Source of the DNA: Pseudooceanicola endophyticus
GTDB lineage: Bacteria; Pseudomonadota; Alphaproteobacteria; Rhodobacterales; Rhodobacteraceae
DNA: 64,000 bases
Reading direction: 5' to 3'
NCBI RefSeq assembly: GCF_018760365.1
Contig: NZ_JAHIAB010000011.1
Coordinates: 62,001-126,000 of the forward strand
The position numbers were made by a program, and so were the translations under genes. Under the pieces are notes generated by a model. The model had not been told where the DNA came from, made no database searches, and saw only the letters and a list, made by a program, of their open reading frames with translations. This document shows positions 42,348 to 52,193 of the stretch, piece after piece; position 1 is the stretch's first letter, and each line of letters starts with the position of its first letter.

Positions 42348-43517
42348 ATGAAATGGAACCTGCGGCACCTCAGGGTGTTTCTGGCGACGGTGCGGCAGGC
42401 CTCGGTGTCGCGCGCGGCAGAGCTGTGCCACCTGTCGCAGCCGGCGGCCAGTCAGGCGCTGGCCGGGCTGGAGGCGGCGCTGGAGCAGCCGCTGTTTCAT
42501 CACCGGCCGAAGGGCCTGTTCCCGACCCCCGCCGGAGAGATGCTGGCGGCCCGGGTGGCGCGGGCGCTGGCCCGGCTGGACGCGGCGGCGCAGCCGCTGG
42601 CGCCGGGCCTCGCGCTGCGGGTCAGCACCGCGCAGCTTCAGGCGCTGATCGCCGTCCATGGCTTCGGGAATTTCACCCTGGCGGCGCGCCATCTTGGGCT
42701 GGCCCAGCCCACGGTGCACCGCGCCGTCACCCATCTGGAGCGCGAGGCCGGGCGGGCGCTGTTCGACCGTTCCGCCACCGGGATCCGGGCCACCCGGGCC
42801 GGCGAGGCGCTGGCCGGCGCCGCCCGGCTGGCCTTCGCAGAGCTTGACCAGGCGGTGATGGATCTCTCGGAGCTTCAGGGCCGCGAGGCCGGGCAGATCG
42901 TCGTCGGGGCGATGCCACTGTCGCGCAGCTTCCTGCTGGGCCGGGCAATCATCGCCTTCCGGGAAACCCGGCCCAACATCCTGCTGCGCATCGACGAGGG
43001 GCCCTATGCGGATCTGCTGACCGGGCTGCGCCGGGGCGAGATCGACTTTCTGATCGGCGCCCTGAGAGAGCCTTTACCGATCGGCGACGTGGTGCAGACG
43101 CCGCTGTTCCCGGACGAGATGATCCTGGCCGTGGGCCCGCAGCATCCCTTGTTGCGCCGGCCCGGCGCACCCCTGGAGGAGATGCGCGCCTACCCCTGGA
43201 TCGTTGCGCGGACCGGAACACCGGCGCGGCGCCTGCTGGACCGGCTCTTCGAAGGGCAGCCACTGCCCGCCAGCCTGATCGAGACCGGATCGCTGGTTCT
43301 GATGCGTCAATTAATGCAGAATTCCAATCACATCGGCTTCATTTCAAAGTTGCAGGCTGCCGCCGAAATTGAATTGGGCCTGATGGTTCCCCTCAGCGGC
43401 GAATTGCCCGGAACGCAACGCAGCATCGGAATTACCGTGCGAAGGGATTGGTTTCCGACGAAATCCCAGCAGGCACTTTTGTCGGAAATCCGGGGCGCGG
43501 TGCGGAACGAGGCCTGA
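42348..43517 (+). CDS. LysR-type regulator with two N-terminal HTH domains
   Basis: This 389-aa protein is about 80-90 residues longer than normal LysR proteins. Residues 5-65 (LRHLRVFLATVRQASVSRAA, LCHLSQPAASQALAGLEAAL) form one winged helix, and residues 94-153 (LQALIAVHGFGNFTLAARHL, GLAQPTVHRAVTHLEREAG) form a second. The effector domain follows from about 178 (GQIVVGAMPLSRSFLLGRAI). It is divergent from galB across 202 bases and probably controls the aromatic operon. The inducer is likely the substrate or oxalomesaconate, by analogy only. Confidence 0.88.
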   Translation: MKWNLRHLRVFLATVRQASVSRAAELCHLSQPAASQALAGLEAALEQPLFHHRPKGLFPTPAGEMLAARVARALARLDAAAQPLAPGLALRVSTAQLQALIAVHGFGNFTLAARHLGLAQPTVHRAVTHLEREAGRALFDRSATGIRATRAGEALAGAARLAFAELDQAVMDLSELQGREAGQIVVGAMPLSRSFLLGRAIIAFRETRPNILLRIDEGPYADLLTGLRRGEIDFLIGALREPLPIGDVVQTPLFPDEMILAVGPQHPLLRRPGAPLEEMRAYPWIVARTGTPARRLLDRLFEGQPLPASLIETGSLVLMRQLMQNSNHIGFISKLQAAAEIELGLMVPLSGELPGTQRSIGITVRRDWFPTKSQQALLSEIRGAVRNEA

Positions 43518-43646
43518 TCCGATCTTCGCCCGGAAGAGTTCCCGCGCGCCGCACACGTCCTGCGGTCTTTCGCGCGATGGTTGCAATTCGATGCCGGATT
43601 TACTATGAATGCATACAGGTGTTCTTGTAAAAAGGCGCGTAAATAA

Positions 43647-44132
43647 TTGGGTAGTCATCAAAAACTCGACCAAGCGGTCACAGAAATAACGGGACAATAT
43701 GATCTTCTGGACAGCCTTGCTCATTTGATTCGCCGGGGGCATTTCTTTTCCGAAAGTATGTACACCAGCAATCTGGGAACCTTTGACATCACCTCTCGGC
43801 AGATGGTCCTGCTGATCGCGATCGGGCAGAATCCCGGCGCGTCCCAGAAGGCTGTCGGAGAGATGGTGGCTTTGGACGTCAATACCGTCAGCGACACGTT
43901 GCGGCGGATGGAGCGCAAGGGCCTGATCCTGCGCGAGACGTCCAAGCTGGACGCGCGGACAATCTGTCTGCGGGTCACGGAAAAGGGATTCCGGCAAATG
44001 CAGGCCATGCAACCGGCCCTGCAGAGCTACAATGAAGCCCTGCAGGATCGGCTGACGGAGGAGGAAGCGGTGCAGCTGAAACGGCTGATCCGCAAGATGC
44101 TTCAGCTGGAGGTGACGGCCCCCGCGGCCTGA
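43647..44132 (+). CDS. MarR-family transcriptional regulator
   Basis: This 161-aa winged-helix protein has FDITSRQMVLLIAIGQNPGASQKAVGEMVALDVNTVSDTLRRMERKGLILRE across the DNA-binding region and a helical dimer end. The start appears to be TTG at 43647 with AAAAGGCG upstream; no better start exists, so the N-terminus is uncertain. The upstream 100 bases are AT-rich with TATG-AATG-CATA (43604-43615), a possible operator. It is convergent with dgdA, 10 bases between stops. Targets are unknown. Confidence 0.8.
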   Translation: MGSHQKLDQAVTEITGQYDLLDSLAHLIRRGHFFSESMYTSNLGTFDITSRQMVLLIAIGQNPGASQKAVGEMVALDVNTVSDTLRRMERKGLILRETSKLDARTICLRVTEKGFRQMQAMQPALQSYNEALQDRLTEEEAVQLKRLIRKMLQLEVTAPAA

Positions 44133-44142
44133 ACCTTTCCCG

Positions 44143-45477
<1,335 letters not shown>

Positions 45478-45606
45478 CTAGGTCCGCGGGCCGGGCGGCG
45501 GCAAGGGCGCTGCGGGGAAGGGGGCATGGGAACGGAAAATTAAGCCTTTCTGCCCACCGTTCCGCAGACCGGGGTGCCCGGCGGATCAGCAGAAGGGTGA
45601 TGCGGA

Positions 45607-46551
45607 ATGGAGAGCGAGGCGATCGAGACGAGGGCCCTGGCCTGGCGCGCGGATCAGCGCGTGGCCTGGCCGATGAAGCGGCTGGGACATGCGCAGCTGG
45701 GCGCGACCGAGGGGGCGATGATCTATCACCTGGCCCGCGACTGGGTGTCGGGGCGCCGCCCGGTGGTGGAGCTGGGCTCTTTCCTGGGGGCGAGCGCGTC
45801 GCTGCTGGGCAAGGGGCTGATGGAGAATCCGGGCTGGGACGGGGCCGCGCATCTGCACTGCTACGACCTGTTCGAGGCGAAGTTCGGCAACATGGCGGCC
45901 TTCATCCGCGACCGGATCGACCCGAGCTTTCGCGACGGAGAGGATTTCCTGCCGCTGTTTCGCGGTCAGACCGAGGAGGTGGCCCCGGCGATCACCATCC
46001 ACAAGGGCGATTTTGAGGCGGCGAAGTGGCGCGGTGGGCGGATCGACCTGCTGTTTGTCGACATTTCCAAGACCCCGGCGCTGAACCGGGTGATCCTGGA
46101 GCGCTTCTTCCCGGGCCTGGAGCCGGGCGAGGGGCTGATGGTGAACCAGGATTTCCACAATCCGGGCAATCCCTGGGTGCAGACCTCCATGGGCTATCTG
46201 CTGGACTATTTCGAGGTCCTGGAGCCGCGCGCGGATGACAGCGTGCTGATGCGCCTGCGCCGCCCGATCCCGACGGAGGTACTGGTGGCGGCGGGCCGCT
46301 ACGAGACGCTGAGCGGGGCCGAGCGTCTGGCCCGGGTGGAGCGGCTGATCGCCGCCTGGCGGGGCGCGGGCTGGGATGCGCGCTACCTCGAGCTGGTGCA
46401 GGCGCGGCTGCTGATCCAGGCCGGGGCGGTCAGCGAGGGCCATGCGCTGATCGAGGCCGCGCGGGCGGCGGCCGGTGCGCCCGATCCGCAGGGCCACTTC
46501 TTCTGGGAGCAGCGCTGCGAGACCGTGCGCGGGGGGCTCTGGGCGGAGTGA
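45607..46551 (+). CDS. Class I SAM methyltransferase-like protein
   Basis: This 314-aa protein has VVELGSFLGASASLLGKGL (residues ~50-70), a Rossmann motif I like that of SAM-dependent methyltransferases, and RIDLLFVDISKTP (about 140-155) as motif II/III. The last ~80 residues are helical and unassigned. The Methyltransf_24 type is plausible, with the substrate unknown. It is divergent from dgdA and followed at once by a double-hairpin element. Confidence 0.65.
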   Translation: MESEAIETRALAWRADQRVAWPMKRLGHAQLGATEGAMIYHLARDWVSGRRPVVELGSFLGASASLLGKGLMENPGWDGAAHLHCYDLFEAKFGNMAAFIRDRIDPSFRDGEDFLPLFRGQTEEVAPAITIHKGDFEAAKWRGGRIDLLFVDISKTPALNRVILERFFPGLEPGEGLMVNQDFHNPGNPWVQTSMGYLLDYFEVLEPRADDSVLMRLRRPIPTEVLVAAGRYETLSGAERLARVERLIAAWRGAGWDARYLELVQARLLIQAGAVSEGHALIEAARAAAGAPDPQGHFFWEQRCETVRGGLWAE

Positions 46552-46592
46552 GGGGGCGCTGCCCCCGTCGCTGCGCGACTCCCCCGAGGTAT
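46552..46592 (-). repeat. Dispersed double-hairpin element, copy D (5' module diverged)
   Basis: On the minus strand it reads CTTGTTCCAAATACCTC, GGGGGAGTCGC-GCAGCGAC and GGGGGCAGCGCCCCC. It fills the gap between the convergent methyltransferase-like and HNH-nuclease genes, beginning one base after the TGA of the first, so it may end both transcripts. Confidence 0.7.
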
Positions 46593-46611
46593 TTGGAACA
46601 AGAAAATGGGT

Positions 46612-47280
46612 TCAGGTGCCGGCCTGCGGGCAGGCGCCGGATTCGATCCGGGCAAAGCCGCGGCTTTCCGTTGCCGAAAGGGTCAGGCCGTAGCTTTTGA
46701 CCAGCTTCTCGAAGTCCTGGATGTAGGTGCAGCGGTAGGCGTTGTTGCCGGGCATCCAGTCCAGCGGGCCCTTGGCGCCCTTGGAGCGGTTGGCGGAGGC
46801 GGAGGCCGCCACCAGATTGGCCGGATCATTGGCGAAACGTTCGGCCTTGGCACTGTTCCAGCGATTGGCGCCGTGATCCCAGGCCCATTTCAGCGGCACG
46901 ATATGGTCGATGTCGAGATCGGAGGCGGTGCGGAAGGTCTTGCCGGTATAGGGATCGATCCACTTGCCGCTTTTGACCGTGCAGCCGCTTGAGGACAATT
47001 TGGCCCGGCTGAGCGAGGTCGAGGAGAGCAGCTCCGCCCGGGTGTCGAGGCAGTCGTGATCGGCATCGCTCCAGCCACCGAAGAAGCTGCGTTCGTAGCC
47101 CTCGGGGGCGGAGGCGCTGTGGCTGCCGCCGAGGTCGGGCAGGTGCAGGCCGGGCAGCCCCAGGGCGGAAAGGTCCAGCGAGGAGAGATCCAGCGCAGCG
47201 AGATCGGCGGGCAGCTTGTCCTTCAGCGGTTCGAAGAACAGCAGGCCCAGGGTGACGAGGATGAAGATCAGGCGTTTCAT
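46612..47280 (-). CDS. Exported HNH nuclease (DUF1524-type)
   Basis: This 222-aa protein has an N-terminal hydrophobic helix (MKRLIFILVTLGLLFF), then a Leu/Asp/Ser-rich repeat-like linker (AALDLSSLDLSALGLPGLHLPDL), then a domain with CLDTRAELL, DLDIDHIVPLKWAWDHGAN and NAYRCTYIQDFEKLV. The DHIVPL motif and following Asn/His are those of His-Asn-His nucleases. It is probably anchored to or exported across the inner membrane and may degrade DNA for nutrient or competence purposes; that is inference. Confidence 0.82.
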   Translation of the reverse strand: MKRLIFILVTLGLLFFEPLKDKLPADLAALDLSSLDLSALGLPGLHLPDLGGSHSASAPEGYERSFFGGWSDADHDCLDTRAELLSSTSLSRAKLSSSGCTVKSGKWIDPYTGKTFRTASDLDIDHIVPLKWAWDHGANRWNSAKAERFANDPANLVAASASANRSKGAKGPLDWMPGNNAYRCTYIQDFEKLVKSYGLTLSATESRGFARIESGACPQAGT

Positions 47281-47345
47281 GCCCCCGCGATACGCAGGGG
47301 CAGGGGGCGGAAACAGGGTGTCGCAGCGTCAGGCGCCAGGCGGGA

Positions 47346-48545
47346 TCACGCGGAGGCGGGGCCGAGCAGCCTGTCGGCCACCAGCGTGCCGATGGGCAGG
47401 GCCGAGGTGGCCGCCGGCGAGGGGGCGTTGCAGACATGGAGCATGCGCGGGGTCTCGCGGAAGACGAAATCGTGCAGCATCGTGCCGTCGCGCCGCACCG
47501 CCTGGGCGCGGATGCCGCAGGTCATCGGGGTCAGGTCCGTCAGTTGCAGTTCGGGGCAGTAACGGCGGCATTCGGCCAGGTAGCGCGCCTTGAAAAGCGA
47601 ATTGCCCAGCTCTTTCAGCCCGGGACGCAGGAAGCGGGCGATGCTGCGCCAGAAGCCGGGGAAGGCCATCATCTCGGCAGTGTCGCGCAGGTTGACGGAG
47701 AATTTCGGATAGCCTTCGCGGGCCAGGCCCAGCATGGCGTTCGGGCCGACCGAGACCGATCCGTCGATCATCGGCGTCAGATGCGTGCCGAGGAAGGGCA
47801 GGCCGGGTTCGGGCACCGGGTAGATCATGGCGTGAACGATGCTGTCGAGGCGCGGGGCCAGGCGGTAATATTCGCCCCGGAAGGGCACGATGCGCAGGTC
47901 GAGGTCCAGTCCGGCCAGCCGCGCCACCCGGTCCGACTGCAGCCCGGCACAGGCCACCAGCCGCCGCGCCTCCAACTGGAAGCCGGGGCCCGAGACGGTG
48001 ACGCCACCGGCGGTTTCGGTGATCGCCCCGGGGCGGGTGCCATAGCGGATCTCGGCGCCCTGCTCGGTGATCTCCTTCGCCATGGCCTGCAGAAGCAGGG
48101 TGTAGTTCACGATGGCGGCCTCGGGGACGAAGATGCCCTTCAGCGCGGTTACGGCGGGTTCGCGGCGCATCACCTCTTCGCCCGGCAGAAGCTCGGCCCG
48201 AATGCCGTTCTCTGCGGCGCGGCCATGCAGGGCGTCGAGGCGGGGGATTTCCTCGGGACGGGTGGCGACGATCATCTTGCCGCGGGTCTCGTAGGGGATG
48301 GCGTGCTGCTGGCAGAATTCCTTCGTCCGGGCCGCGCCCTCGCGGCAGAGCCGCGCCTTGAAGGAGCCCGGCGCATAGTAGATCCCGGAATGGATCACGC
48401 CGGAATTGTGGCCGGTCTGGTGCAGGCCCAGGCGGGGTTCCTTCTCCAGCAGGACGAGGCTGGCGCCGGGGGTGCGTTGCAGCAGGGCGCGGGCGGTGGC
48501 CAGTCCGACGATGCCGCCGCCAATGACGCAATAGTCGTGTTGCAT
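47346..48545 (-). CDS. lhgO: L-2-hydroxyglutarate dehydrogenase/oxidase LhgO
   Basis: This 399-aa FAD enzyme has the dinucleotide motif VIGGGIVGLATARAL, then LGLHQTGHNSGVIHSGIYY, a signature that identifies LhgO among DAO-fold enzymes. It oxidises L-2-hydroxyglutarate to 2-oxoglutarate, passing electrons to the quinone pool. ATG at 48545 follows GAAGGAGGATC. It is divergent from a CaiB-type CoA-transferase across 157 bases. csiD is not present. Confidence 0.9.
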   Translation of the reverse strand: MQHDYCVIGGGIVGLATARALLQRTPGASLVLLEKEPRLGLHQTGHNSGVIHSGIYYAPGSFKARLCREGAARTKEFCQQHAIPYETRGKMIVATRPEEIPRLDALHGRAAENGIRAELLPGEEVMRREPAVTALKGIFVPEAAIVNYTLLLQAMAKEITEQGAEIRYGTRPGAITETAGGVTVSGPGFQLEARRLVACAGLQSDRVARLAGLDLDLRIVPFRGEYYRLAPRLDSIVHAMIYPVPEPGLPFLGTHLTPMIDGSVSVGPNAMLGLAREGYPKFSVNLRDTAEMMAFPGFWRSIARFLRPGLKELGNSLFKARYLAECRRYCPELQLTDLTPMTCGIRAQAVRRDGTMLHDFVFRETPRMLHVCNAPSPAATSALPIGTLVADRLLGPASA

Positions 48546-48702
48546 GGTGCGATCCTCCTTCGTCATGCAAGCAAATGCGGGGGGCGGCTGTCCATCGGAA
48601 CCTGCGGTGATGTGTGCGGCGCATCAACCCATGAGGTTTTTGCGTTTCATTCAGGGGGGCGCGCCCGCTAGACATGAGGCCGGATCATCAAGGGGGCAGA
48701 TC

Positions 48703-49866
48703 ATGACCACGCAAGACGGGGCCGCACCGCTGGCCGGGCTGAAGGTGGTGGAGCTGGCGCGCATCCTGGCCGGACCCTGGATCGGCCAGACGCTGGCGGA
48801 TCTGGGCGCCGAGGTGATCAAGGTCGAAAGCCCCGCCGGGGACGATACCCGCACCTGGGGCCCGCCCTTCATCGAACGTCCCGACGGGCGCGGCGGCACC
48901 GAGACGGTGGCCGCCTATTTCCATGCGGCGAACCGGGGCAAGACCTCGGTCATCTGCGATTTCTCGGACCCTGAGGATCTGGCGCGGGTCAAGGCGCTGA
49001 TCGCCGGGGCCGACGTGGTGATCGAGAACTTCAAGCTGGGCGGGCTGAAGAAATTCGGCCTGGATTACGAGAGCCTCGCGGCGGAGAACCCCGGCCTGGT
49101 CTATGCCTCGGTCACCGGGTTCGGGCAGGACGGGCCGCGCGCAGCGCAGCCGGGCTATGACTTCCTGATCCAGGGGATGTGCGGGATCATGGACCTGACC
49201 GGCGATCCGGCGGGAGAGCCGCAGAAGATCGGCGTCGCGTGGATCGACATCTTCACCGGGCTTTACGGGGTGATCGGCATCCAGGCGGCGCTGGCCGAAC
49301 GGGCGCGCTCGGGACGGGGGCAGCACGTGGACCTGTCGCTGCTGGACAGCGGTGTGGGCGTGCTGGCCAATCAGGCGATGAACCAGCTTCTGGGCGGGGT
49401 GACGCCGAAGCGGCTGGGCAATGCCCATCCCAATATCGTGCCCTACCAGGTATTTCCGGCCTCGGACGGGCATCTGATCATCGCCTGCGGCAATGACCGG
49501 CAGTTCGCCGCGCTCTGCCGGATGCTGGATCTGGGCGATCTGGCCTCGGATCCCGATTATGCCACCAACCCGGCGCGGGTCGCCCATCGCGATGGGCTTT
49601 GCCCGCGGATCGCGGCGGCGACGGCGGCGCGCAGCAAGGCCGATCTGATCGCCGCGCTGGAGGCCGCCGGCGTGCCCGGCGGGCCGATCAACACCGTGGC
49701 CGAGGCGCTGGAGGATCCGCAGATCGCCGCTCGGGGCATGGTGGTGGAACCGGAGGGGATCGCCGGGCTGCGCACGCCGATCCGGTTCTCGCGCAGTCCG
49801 CTGGTGCTGGAGAAGGCCGGGCCGGCCCTGGGCGCCGGGCAGTGGCGATTCACCGACCCGGACTGA
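48703..49866 (+). CDS. CaiB/BaiF-family CoA-transferase (class III)
   Basis: This 387-aa protein has LKVVELARILAGPWIGQTLADLGAEVIKVE, the typical start, then the catalytic Asp in QPGYDFLIQGMCG and GDPAGEPQKIGVAWIDI. It exchanges CoA between carboxylic acids. Among relatives are the glutaryl-CoA forming SUGCT proteins; the divergent LhgO gene, also from glutarate metabolism, makes a dicarboxylate substrate plausible but not certain. ATG at 48703 follows AAGGGGGCAG. Confidence 0.88.
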   Translation: MTTQDGAAPLAGLKVVELARILAGPWIGQTLADLGAEVIKVESPAGDDTRTWGPPFIERPDGRGGTETVAAYFHAANRGKTSVICDFSDPEDLARVKALIAGADVVIENFKLGGLKKFGLDYESLAAENPGLVYASVTGFGQDGPRAAQPGYDFLIQGMCGIMDLTGDPAGEPQKIGVAWIDIFTGLYGVIGIQAALAERARSGRGQHVDLSLLDSGVGVLANQAMNQLLGGVTPKRLGNAHPNIVPYQVFPASDGHLIIACGNDRQFAALCRMLDLGDLASDPDYATNPARVAHRDGLCPRIAAATAARSKADLIAALEAAGVPGGPINTVAEALEDPQIAARGMVVEPEGIAGLRTPIRFSRSPLVLEKAGPALGAGQWRFTDPD

Positions 49867-50070
49867 GCGGGGCGCTGGTGCGGGCGCGGATCGGAAACAT
49901 CCGGGCGCCTGCGGAAACTCCGGCCCGGGTCCGGTCGCTCGCAGCGCAAATTAGGTCGCCTGCGGCGCAGTCGGGTGCTGTTTCTTCGGAGGAAAGTCCG
50001 TTACGGCAGGGCGCATCGCTGCGCCCTCTCTTTCGCGGGCGACCGGCAGGAACAGGACACCGAGGAACAG
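49867..50070 (+). other. folD leader with direct repeat and attenuator-like hairpin
   Basis: The 204-base leader contains two near-copies GGTCGCTCGCAGCGCA and GGTCGCCTGCGGCGCA (about 49933-49970) and, at 50009-50026, the hairpin GGGCGCA-TCGC-TGCGCCC followed by TCTCTTTC. This hairpin ends 44 bases before the folD ATG and may be an attenuator of folD-purU. I cannot match it to a known riboswitch class. The string GAGGAAAGTCCG is shared with RNase P RNA by chance. Confidence 0.4.
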
Positions 50071-50973
50071 ATGACTGCAACGATCATTGACGGCAAGGCT
50101 TTCGCCGCCGACGTCCGCGCCCGCGTGACCCAGAAGGTCGCCGCCCTGAAGGAAGACCATGGCCTGGTGCCCGGCCTGGCCGTGGTTCTGGTGGGCGAAG
50201 ACCCCGCCTCTCAGGTCTATGTGCGCAACAAGGGCAAGCAGACCGTCGAATGCGGCATGAACTCCTTCGAGCACAAGCTGGACGTCGAGACGCCCGAGGC
50301 CGACCTGCTGGCGCTGATCGACAAGCTGAATGCCGACGAGGCCGTGCATGGCATCCTGGTGCAGCTGCCGCTGCCCAAGCATATCGACGAGGCCAAGGTG
50401 ATCAACGCGATCACGCCGGCCAAGGATGTCGACGGCTTCCACATCTCGAACGTGGGCCTGCTGGCGACGGGGCAGAAATCCATGGTGCCCTGCACGCCGC
50501 TGGGCTGCCTGATGATGCTGCGCGATCACCATGGCAGCCTGTCCGGGCTGAACGCCGTGGTCGTCGGCCGCTCGAACATCGTCGGCAAGCCGATGGCGCA
50601 GCTGCTGCTGAAGGACAGCTGCACCGTGACCATCGCGCATTCGCGCACCAAGGACCTGGCCGAGGTCTGCCGTGGCGCCGATATCCTGGTCGCCGCCGTC
50701 GGCCGCCCCGAGATGATCACCGGCGACATGGTGAAACCCGGCGCCACCGTGATCGACGTCGGCATCAACCGCATTCCCGCCCCCGAGAAGGGCGAGGGCA
50801 AGTCGCGCCTTGTGGGCGACGTGGACTTCGCCTCTGCCTCCGCGGTCGCCGGCGCGATCACCCCGGTTCCGGGCGGCGTCGGTCCGATGACCATCGCCTG
50901 CCTGCTGGCCAATACCCTCACCGCCTGCTGCCGCAAGCACGGGCTGCCCGAACCCGAAGGCCTGACCGCCTGA
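50071..50973 (+). CDS. folD: Bifunctional methylene-THF dehydrogenase / methenyl-THF cyclohydrolase FolD
   Basis: This 300-aa enzyme interconverts 5,10-methylene- and 10-formyl-tetrahydrofolate. The catalytic Tyr-Lys motif [30 protein letters not shown] and the NADP loop [17 protein letters not shown] are clear. The ATG at 50071 has GAGGAACAG upstream. purU follows after 24 bases. The pair can shuttle one-carbon units between formyl-THF and free formate. Confidence 0.96.
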   Translation: MTATIIDGKAFAADVRARVTQKVAALKEDHGLVPGLAVVLVGEDPASQVYVRNKGKQTVECGMNSFEHKLDVETPEADLLALIDKLNADEAVHGILVQLPLPKHIDEAKVINAITPAKDVDGFHISNVGLLATGQKSMVPCTPLGCLMMLRDHHGSLSGLNAVVVGRSNIVGKPMAQLLLKDSCTVTIAHSRTKDLAEVCRGADILVAAVGRPEMITGDMVKPGATVIDVGINRIPAPEKGEGKSRLVGDVDFASASAVAGAITPVPGGVGPMTIACLLANTLTACCRKHGLPEPEGLTA

Positions 50974-50997
50974 TTCCTCTCTCCTGAAAGCGAAACC

Positions 50998-51882
50998 ATG
51001 AGCGAATATATCCTGACCGTGACCTGCCAGACGCGCCGTGGCGTGGTGGCCAAGATCTCGGGCTACCTGTCCGAGATGGGGTGCAACATCCGCGACCTGG
51101 CGCAGTTCGACGATACCGAGACGGGTCGCTTCTTCTCGCGTTGGACCTTCGTCAGCGAGACCGGCGCCACCCATGACGACCTGACCGGTGGTTTCGCGGC
51201 TGTCGCGGAGGAGTTCGACATGGAGTGGGCGATCCACGATCCGGGCGAACGGATGAAGGTCGTGCTCATGGTTTCGCGCTTCGGGCACTGCCTGAACGAC
51301 CTGCTGTACCGCTGGCGCATCGGCGCGCTGCCGGTGGATATCGTCGCCGTGGTGTCCAACCACATGGACTACCAGAAGGTCGTCGTGAACCACGACATCC
51401 CCTTCCACCACATCAAGGTGACCAAGGAGAACAAGCCCGAGGCCGAGGGCCGCATCATGGACGTGGTGCGCGATACCGGCGCCGAGCTGATCGTGCTGGC
51501 GCGCTACATGCAGGTCCTCTCGGACGAGATGTGCGAGAAGATGTCGGGCCGGATCATCAACATCCACCACTCGTTCCTGCCCTCCTTCAAGGGTGCGAAC
51601 CCCTACAAGCAGGCCTATGAGCGTGGTGTGAAGCTGATCGGGGCGACCTCTCACTACGTGACCGCCGATCTCGACGAAGGCCCGATCATCGAGCAGGACA
51701 CCGTGCGCGTCACCCATGCCCAAAGCCCCTCGGACTACGTGTCGCTGGGCCGGGACGTGGAAAGCCAGGTGCTGGCGCGGGCGATCCACGCCCATATCCA
51801 CCACCGCGTCTTCCTGAACGGCAACAAGACCGTGGTCTTCCCGGCCAGCCCGGGCTCCTACGCTTCCGAGCGCATGGGCTGA
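50998..51882 (+). CDS. purU: Formyltetrahydrofolate deformylase PurU
   Basis: This 294-aa protein has an N-terminal ACT domain (residues ~5-85, YILTVTCQTRRGVVAKISGYLS) that usually senses methionine/glycine, and a formyl-transferase-fold hydrolase (about 90-290) with VSNHMDYQKVVVNHDIPFHHI, IINIHHSFLPSFKGANPY and the catalytic Asp in SHYVTADLDEGPI. It releases formate from 10-formyl-THF. It forms an operon with folD. A good terminator follows. Confidence 0.95.
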   Translation: MSEYILTVTCQTRRGVVAKISGYLSEMGCNIRDLAQFDDTETGRFFSRWTFVSETGATHDDLTGGFAAVAEEFDMEWAIHDPGERMKVVLMVSRFGHCLNDLLYRWRIGALPVDIVAVVSNHMDYQKVVVNHDIPFHHIKVTKENKPEAEGRIMDVVRDTGAELIVLARYMQVLSDEMCEKMSGRIINIHHSFLPSFKGANPYKQAYERGVKLIGATSHYVTADLDEGPIIEQDTVRVTHAQSPSDYVSLGRDVESQVLARAIHAHIHHRVFLNGNKTVVFPASPGSYASERMG

Positions 51883-51904
51883 GGCCGGCCCGACAGGCGC
51901 TGCG

Positions 51905-51936
51905 AAAGGCCCGGAGCATTGCTTCGGGCCTTTTTG
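51905..51936 (+). terminator. Rho-independent terminator after purU
   Basis: AAAGGCCCG and CGGGCCTTT form a 9-bp stem with loop GAGCATTGCTT-like sequence and are followed by TTTTTG on the plus strand. It ends the folD-purU transcript. Confidence 0.85.
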
Positions 51937-52193
51937 TGTCCGGCCTTCGCTGGCCGAGATGCCCGATAAAACAACGATTGCAGTCCTGCAAAGGCCTGTC
52001 TGCATGGGGAAAACGCCCCCATGATCTTCGGGGTCTTGCGCTTTCCGGTGCGGCAATGATAACCTGAGTGAAATTGTCCGGATTGTGCGGGCACGTAAGC
52101 GTTAACGTCAATCAACGCGCAGAGACGAACGGCTTTGGCCGTCCGCTTCCTGCGCGTGCACCCTGCTGCGCCGGACGGCCTGAAAGGACTGAT

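Noticed and set aside
49988-50000. GAGGAAAGTCCG resembles the 5' part of RNase P RNA (rnpB).
   Set aside because: Only this short string matches; the expected P4 helix partner and the ~400-base fold are absent, and folD follows within 70 bases.
52054-52075. AATGATAACC and nearby bases as a Fur or RirA box before the siderophore protein.
   Set aside because: Only one half resembles a Fur site and no convincing inverted partner exists.
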